A stretch of DNA of 64,000 nucleotides from Desulfovibrio sp. (GTDB taxonomy: Bacteria > Desulfobacterota > Desulfovibrionia > Desulfovibrionales > Desulfovibrionaceae), in assembly GCA_016218665.1 (NCBI GenBank), contig JACRDI010000008.1, positions 1-64,000 of the forward strand, read 5' to 3'. The position numbers and the translations under genes were made by a program. The notes beneath the pieces were generated by a model. That model did no database searches. It saw nothing but the letters and a program-made list of their open reading frames with translations, and was not told the origin of the DNA. Each line of letters opens with the position of its first letter. Within the stretch, counting starts at the first letter, position 1. Positions 59,937 through 64,000 of the stretch are shown piece by piece.

Positions 59937-60362
59937 CTACCAGGGCTGCCAGGAGCTGGTGCGGCCCCTGCCGGGCGCCTCGTCCGCTGAAAAGGCGTTC
60001 TCCACGTGCTCCAGCCCCTCCACCCGTCCCGCGCGGATGCGCACGGACACGAGGTCGAAGCGGCAGGGCCGGTCCCAGAGGCCGTGCAGGGAGAGATAGC
60101 TCTGGGCGGCGCGCACCAGCCGGGCGCGCTTCTGCGCGGTGAGGCCCTCGGCCGGGGTGGCCAGGGAGCCTTCGGCGCGGGTTTTGACCTCCACGAACAC
60201 CAGGGTGTCGCCGTCGCGGCACACGAGGTCCAGCTCAAGCCGCCCCAGGGCAAGGTTGCGCTCAAGCACGGCCAGGCCCTTTGCCGCCAGGTGCTCGGCG
60301 GCCGCGTCCTCGCCCAGGCGGCCTATGTCGAGGTGCCGGGCGTCGTGATTCCGGGCAGGCAC
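59937..60362 (-). CDS. yraN: YraN-family protein (UPF0102), nuclease-like fold
   Basis: 141 residues from GTG 60362, overlapping the rnhB end by 40 bases. [43 protein letters not shown] (the D...ExK core) and [18 protein letters not shown] define the family of short endonuclease-like proteins that usually follow rnhB. The start codon choice is uncertain because the gene overlaps its neighbour. Confidence 0.88.
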   Translation of the reverse strand: MPARNHDARHLDIGRLGEDAAAEHLAAKGLAVLERNLALGRLELDLVCRDGDTLVFVEVKTRAEGSLATPAEGLTAQKRARLVRAAQSYLSLHGLWDRPCRFDLVSVRIRAGRVEGLEHVENAFSADEAPGRGRTSSWQPW

Positions 60363-61030
60363 GGCTGGCGCTCCTGTCTGGGGTTGGCGGGCTGTGCGGC
60401 CGGGGGCAGCACGCCCCGGAAGCTCATCCGGTGCACGGGCGAAGGCCCCAGGCGGCGCAGGGCCTCCAGGTGCGCGGCCGTGCCGTAGCCCTTGTGCACG
60501 GCCAGGCCGTAGCCGGGGTGCAGGCGGTCCAGCACGCAGAGCAGATGGTCGCGGAAGGTCTTGGCCAGGATGCTGGCGGCGGAGATGGCCGGCACCAGGG
60601 CGTCGCCGCCGATGACCGTGCGCTGGGGCAGGTGCGTGGCGATGTTCTGGTTGCCGTCCACGAGCAAAAGCTGCGGCGCCGCGCGCAGGCGGGCCACGGC
60701 GCGCTCCATGCTGCGCAAAGACGCCTGCAGGATGTTCACGCGGTCGATCTCCCCGGGCCAGGCCAGGCCCAGGCTCCAGGACACGGCCTGGGCGCGGATG
60801 GCCACGGCGAGAACGTCGCGCTTCTCGGCGCTCAGGGCCTTGGAGTCGGTGAGGCCGGGGAGGTCGAAGGAGTCCGGCAGGATGCACGCGGCGGAGACCA
60901 CGGGCCCGGCCAGGCAGCCGCGCCCGGCCTCGTCCACCCCGGCGCAGGCGCTGGGCGGCCGGCCCCCGAAGAGGTCGAAGCCGAGGGCCCCGAGCAGGGC
61001 CTGGCGCTGTGCCGACGGGCGTCTGGCCAT
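60323..61030 (-). CDS. rnhB: Ribonuclease HII
   Basis: 235 residues from ATG 61030 with GGAAGGGG upstream. [51 protein letters not shown] and [17 protein letters not shown] supply the catalytic Asp/Glu residues. It removes RNA from RNA-DNA hybrids. The C-terminal 20 residues extend past the usual end and overlap yraN. Confidence 0.95.
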   Translation of the reverse strand: MARRPSAQRQALLGALGFDLFGGRPPSACAGVDEAGRGCLAGPVVSAACILPDSFDLPGLTDSKALSAEKRDVLAVAIRAQAVSWSLGLAWPGEIDRVNILQASLRSMERAVARLRAAPQLLLVDGNQNIATHLPQRTVIGGDALVPAISAASILAKTFRDHLLCVLDRLHPGYGLAVHKGYGTAAHLEALRRLGPSPVHRMSFRGVLPPAAQPANPRQERQPCLPGITTPGTST

Positions 61031-61133
61031 GTGCACCCCTTCCAGGCTTGGTCAGAAAAGGCGAAGAGTCCCCGGCAGGGCCATGCGCTGGCTCCGCCGG
61101 GGACGTTCGTTCAAAAGGCTCTGCAGGGCGGGA

Positions 61134-61484
61134 TTAATCCCAGGCCTGGCGGGACTTGACGCGGGCGGCCTTGCCGGCGAGGTTGCGCAGGTAGTAGATG
61201 CGCGCGCGGCGGACCTTGCCGTTGGCCACGATCTCCACCTTGTCGATGGACGGGGTGTGCATGGGGAAGATGCGCTCCACGCCGACGCCGTCGGAAACCT
61301 TGCGCACGGTGAAGGTGCTGTCGGTGGTGCCGCGGCTCACGCGGAGCACCACGCCCTGGAACACCTGGATGCGCTCCTTGTCGCCCTCGATGATGCGGGT
61401 GTGCACCTTCACGGTGTCGCCCGCGCGGAACTCGGGCATGTCCATGCGCATGTGTTCGCGTTCGATTTTCTTCATGATGTCCAT
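61134..61484 (-). CDS. rplS: 50S ribosomal protein L19
   Basis: 116 residues: [30 protein letters not shown], then [40 protein letters not shown]. Normal length. It follows trmD 37 bases downstream, the usual bacterial order. Confidence 0.98.
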   Translation of the reverse strand: MDIMKKIEREHMRMDMPEFRAGDTVKVHTRIIEGDKERIQVFQGVVLRVSRGTTDSTFTVRKVSDGVGVERIFPMHTPSIDKVEIVANGKVRRARIYYLRNLAGKAARVKSRQAWD

Positions 61485-61520
61485 ATGTCGACTCCTTTTC
61501 TGGAAAAACTGTCGTGTTCG

Positions 61521-62861
61521 CTAGCCTGCGTCGCCCAGCAGCCTGTCCGCCAGAATGGCGGCGGCGGCGCGTACGGGCAGATGGTTGTATGCCGCAAAGC
61601 CCCGGACCGGGGTCAGCACGGCGTCCGCCCTTGAAAGAACCTCCGGGGCCAGGCCGTGCCCGGTGCCCAGCACCAGCAGCACCGGCTCCCGCTCCAGCCA
61701 GCCGCGCACAAGGCCCGGCGGGCTGAAGGCGATCATGCGCTCCTTGCGGCCGCGCGCCGGGCGGTAGCCCGTGCGGGCGCAGGTGGCCACGATCCTTGGG
61801 GCCAGGCCGGTTTCGCCGGTCACCCAGCCCACGGCCTCGTCCAGGCTGGCGGCCATGCGGCCCAGGCGCAGGGCCTGCGCCCTGTCCGGGTTGGCCCGGC
61901 CGCCCGCGCCTTCGGTCCAGTGGTCCAAAAGGCGCTGCCCCAACTCCCGCTGATCGTCGAGGGGAGTGACGAAAAGCACTCCGCCCAATTCATAGGTGCG
62001 GGAAACGCGGCACATATCGTGTATGTCGAGGTTTGTCAAAGAGACTGTGGCGGTTTTTCCCGCCTTGTCCAGCACGGGATGGTGCAGCAGGCACAGAAAC
62101 AGGCTGCGCCCAAGGGCTGGCGGGCGCGGCAGTCCGCGCAAGAAATTCAGGTCGCTTCCGTCCAGCGGGGCCTCGCGCAGGAGCTCCGGCCGGCGTTCCA
62201 GGGTGCGCCGGAGGGACGCCTGCCTCCGCCAGCGGGCGATGGCCGCGTGGGACCCGCCGCGCAGGGTCTCGGGCACCTCGCGCCCGGCGTACACGTCGGG
62301 CCGGGTGTAGTGCGGGTACTCCAGCAGCCCTGCGGAGAAGCTTTCGTCCTCGCCGCTCTCCTCCTTGCCCATGAAGCCCGGCAGCAGGCGCGCCACGGCC
62401 TCCACAAGGCACAGGGCCGCGGCCTCGCCGCCGTTGAGCACGGCCTCGCCCACGCCGATGGGCTCCAGGCCCTCGGCCTCGATGAGCCGCTCGTCGATGC
62501 CCTCGTACCGGCCGCAGACGAGGGTGAGCGCCTCTTCCTGCGCCAGCTCGCGCGCAAGGGCCTGGGTGAGGGGGCGGCCGGACGGCGCGAGCACGATTTT
62601 TCGCCCGGGCTTGCGGCCGGGCTTGCAATCAGGCCCCTCCACGCTGGCCAGGGCGCGGGCAAGCGGGTCGGCGCTCATGACCATGCCCGGCCCGCCGCCA
62701 TAGGGGCGGTCGTCCACATGACTGTGCCGGCTGGTGGAAAAGTCGCGCGGGTTCACGAGGTCCACCTCAAGGATGCCCGCCTCGCGGGCGCGGGCCATCT
62801 GCGCGCAGGTCAGCGGGCCCTGGAAGAACTCCGGAAAAAGCGTGAGGATGGTGAAGCGCAC
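61521..62861 (-). CDS. trmD: TrmD tRNA(m1G37) methyltransferase fused to a second SPOUT domain
   Basis: 446 residues from GTG 62861, just after rimM. TrmD domain, residues 1-240: FTILTLFPEFFQGPL, DDRPYGGGPGMVM, LVCGRYEGIDERLIE and IGVGEAVLNGGEAAALCLVE (trefoil knot). A second region (about 250-446) carries SLFLCLLHHPVLDKAGK, TNLDIHDMCRVSRTY, LVLGTGHGLAPEVL and PVRGFAAYNHLPVRAA, a SPOUT-like methyltransferase domain found at the TrmD C-terminus in Desulfovibrio. It methylates G37 of tRNAs; the second domain may modify another site. Confidence 0.93.
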   Translation of the reverse strand: MRFTILTLFPEFFQGPLTCAQMARAREAGILEVDLVNPRDFSTSRHSHVDDRPYGGGPGMVMSADPLARALASVEGPDCKPGRKPGRKIVLAPSGRPLTQALARELAQEEALTLVCGRYEGIDERLIEAEGLEPIGVGEAVLNGGEAAALCLVEAVARLLPGFMGKEESGEDESFSAGLLEYPHYTRPDVYAGREVPETLRGGSHAAIARWRRQASLRRTLERRPELLREAPLDGSDLNFLRGLPRPPALGRSLFLCLLHHPVLDKAGKTATVSLTNLDIHDMCRVSRTYELGGVLFVTPLDDQRELGQRLLDHWTEGAGGRANPDRAQALRLGRMAASLDEAVGWVTGETGLAPRIVATCARTGYRPARGRKERMIAFSPPGLVRGWLEREPVLLVLGTGHGLAPEVLSRADAVLTPVRGFAAYNHLPVRAAAAILADRLLGDAG

Positions 62862-62865
62862 GGCC

Positions 62866-63762
62866 CTACTCCTCGCCGCCGGAGGAACGCCGGGGCCGGG
62901 GCTTCCTGCGGCCCTGGGGCCGGGGCTTGCGGGAAGGGCCGGAGGGACCCGAAGGGCGTTCCACCTTGGCGGGCTTGCCCCCCTGGCCGGCGACACGCCG
63001 CCCAGGCCGCCGGTCATCAGTCCGCCCGGAGCCAGCCCGACCAGAATCAACCCGACCGGCAACAGCTTGGCCGGCAACAGCTTGGCCGGAGGCTGTCCCG
63101 TTGGATTCCGTTTGACCGGAAGCGGACCGATCGGAGACATTCTGATCGGAAGCGGGCTCGTCCAGCCCGTCATCGCGCTGCTGGGCCTCGCCCCCGGTGT
63201 ACAGCTCCAGCAGGCCCGGCGGCGGGTCGATGTGGATGAGTCCCCGCTCGGCGTCCAGGCCCAGAAGGAACTCCGGCACGGCGGGGAAGAGGATCTCCCG
63301 CCCGCCCTGGGCCCTGGGCCCGCGGATGACGAAGGTCAGCTGGCCCGGGGTGTCCAGGATGGCCTCGAAGGTGCCCACCAGGGTCTCGTCGGCCAGGCGC
63401 ACCTCCGCGCCCAAGAGCCGGTGCAGGTACTCCTCGCCCTCGTCGGGCGGGGGCAGGTCGGCCTCGGCCACAAGAACCTCGGCCCCGCGCAGGGCCTCGG
63501 CCGCGTTGCGGTCGGCAACGCCCTCCAGGCGCAGGATGAGGCGGTCGCCGTGCCCGCGCGCGGCGGAGACGACATAGGGCCTGGCCCGCCCGGGGCCACG
63601 GCCCGAGGCGGGCGGCGCCAGGAACAGGGTGCTGCCGGGCGCAAATAGCAGCGGGGAGTCGGCATGGATGTCCATGCTGATCTCCCCGCTGATGCCATGC
63701 GCCTTGGCCACGCGGGCCACGGCGACCAGTCCGCGCCGGTCGGTACCCGCTGTGCCGCTCAT
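62866..63762 (-). CDS. rimM: Ribosome maturation factor RimM with long disordered tail
   Basis: 298 residues from ATG 63762. RimM domain: LVAVARVAKAHGISGEISMD, LEGVADRNAAEALRGAEVLVA, then a PRC-barrel domain (EEYLHRLLGAEVRLAD, DTPGQLTFVIRG, FPAVPEFLLGLDAERGLIHI, PPPGLLELYTG). About 100 C-terminal residues of Ser/Gly/Gln repeats and Arg/Pro-rich stretches (including RRPGRRVAG and RKPRPQGRRKPRPRR) are absent from ordinary RimM (about 170-190 residues). It helps 30S assembly by binding S19; the basic tail could contact rRNA. Confidence 0.93.
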   Translation of the reverse strand: MSGTAGTDRRGLVAVARVAKAHGISGEISMDIHADSPLLFAPGSTLFLAPPASGRGPGRARPYVVSAARGHGDRLILRLEGVADRNAAEALRGAEVLVAEADLPPPDEGEEYLHRLLGAEVRLADETLVGTFEAILDTPGQLTFVIRGPRAQGGREILFPAVPEFLLGLDAERGLIHIDPPPGLLELYTGGEAQQRDDGLDEPASDQNVSDRSASGQTESNGTASGQAVAGQAVAGRVDSGRAGSGRTDDRRPGRRVAGQGGKPAKVERPSGPSGPSRKPRPQGRRKPRPRRSSGGEE

Positions 63763-63766
63763 GGCG

Positions 63767-64000
63767 CTATTCGATGATCTCGAGCACCGCGCGCCGCTTG
63801 GCCTTGGCCGAGGCCGCGCCGAGCAGGGTGCGCATGGCGCGCGCCGTGCGTCCCTGCTTGCCGATGACCTTGCCCAGGTCTTCCTTGGCGACCTTGAGTT
63901 CCAGCACGGCGGTCTGCTCGCCCTCGATCTCCGTGACCTTCACCTCGTCCGGGTTGTCCACAAGCGACTTGGCGATGTACTCGATCATGTCCCTGAGCAT
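63767..64000 (-). CDS. khpA: KH-domain RNA-binding protein KhpA
   Basis: 77 residues from ATG 64000 at the window edge. A single KH domain: [20 protein letters not shown] and [15 protein letters not shown] with the GxxG loop (GKQG). It normally lies between rpsP and rimM, so rpsP is expected just outside the window. RNA-binding factor in ribosome assembly. Confidence 0.95.
   Translation of the reverse strand: MLRDMIEYIAKSLVDNPDEVKVTEIEGEQTAVLELKVAKEDLGKVIGKQGRTARAMRTLLGAASAKAKRRAVLEIIE

Overview
The window looks like the chromosome of a high-GC anaerobic Desulfovibrio-like bacterium (Desulfobacterota, Desulfovibrionales). The evidence is the hybrid-cluster protein gene hcp followed by its ferredoxin, a small siroheme sulfite reductase of the Desulfovibrio type, the khpA-rimM-trmD-rplS-rnhB-yraN run with a double-length TrmD, and sigma-54 promoters. 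The assignment rests on gene content read by eye, not on a database search.

Layout. 1-6.4 kb: a truncated radical SAM gene, then a candidate mobile module (serine recombinase, a short family-A DNA polymerase-like protein, a zinc-finger protein and a large tyrosine integrase). 6.4-9.9 kb: a multi-PAS/GAF histidine kinase. 10.1-10.2 kb: tRNA-Lys and tRNA-Glu. 10.19-20.78 kb: a 10.5-kb integrated island bounded by a 49-bp duplication of the tRNA-Glu 3' end. It carries integrase, excisionase, serine recombinase and a primase-helicase, and an AT-rich cargo of three tightly packed genes: SF1 helicase, DarT-like ADP-ribosyltransferase and DraG-type ADP-ribosylglycohydrolase. I regard this trio as the best candidate for an undescribed defence system here.

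21-31 kb: a TPR/sigma-54 activator divergent from an operon (outer-membrane porin, MFS transporter, arylsulfotransferase-like protein, glutaredoxin-like protein, GcvH-like lipoyl carrier, dihydrolipoyl dehydrogenase) that begins with a good -24/-12 promoter. 31.3-36 kb: a scar region with a duplicated piece of the agmatine locus, a truncated integrase, a peptidoglycan-peptidase effector with a periplasmic immunity candidate, a second broken copy of that pair, and an IS3 fragment. 36-42 kb: rlmN and an agmatine polyamine cluster (pyruvoyl arginine decarboxylase, deoxyhypusine synthase-like enzyme, agmatine deiminase). A 1.8-kb two-gene cassette (phosphoribosyltransferase plus DprA-like protein) sits exactly in the 3' end of the agmatine deiminase gene between perfect 39-bp direct repeats.

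42-52.7 kb: hcp/ferredoxin, small metabolic genes, sfsA, an EamA transporter, a second effector-immunity locus with an in-frame stop codon, ilvD and ftsEX. 53-64 kb: a membrane glucan-synthase-like enzyme under a consensus sigma-54 promoter, a PEGA lipoprotein, a lectin-caspase lipoprotein, the small sulfite reductase, and the ribosome-assembly cluster, all of the latter on the minus strand.

The recurring theme is accessory DNA landing next to conserved genes (tRNA-Glu, aguA) and bringing anti-phage or inter-bacterial conflict genes, with fragments left by earlier events.
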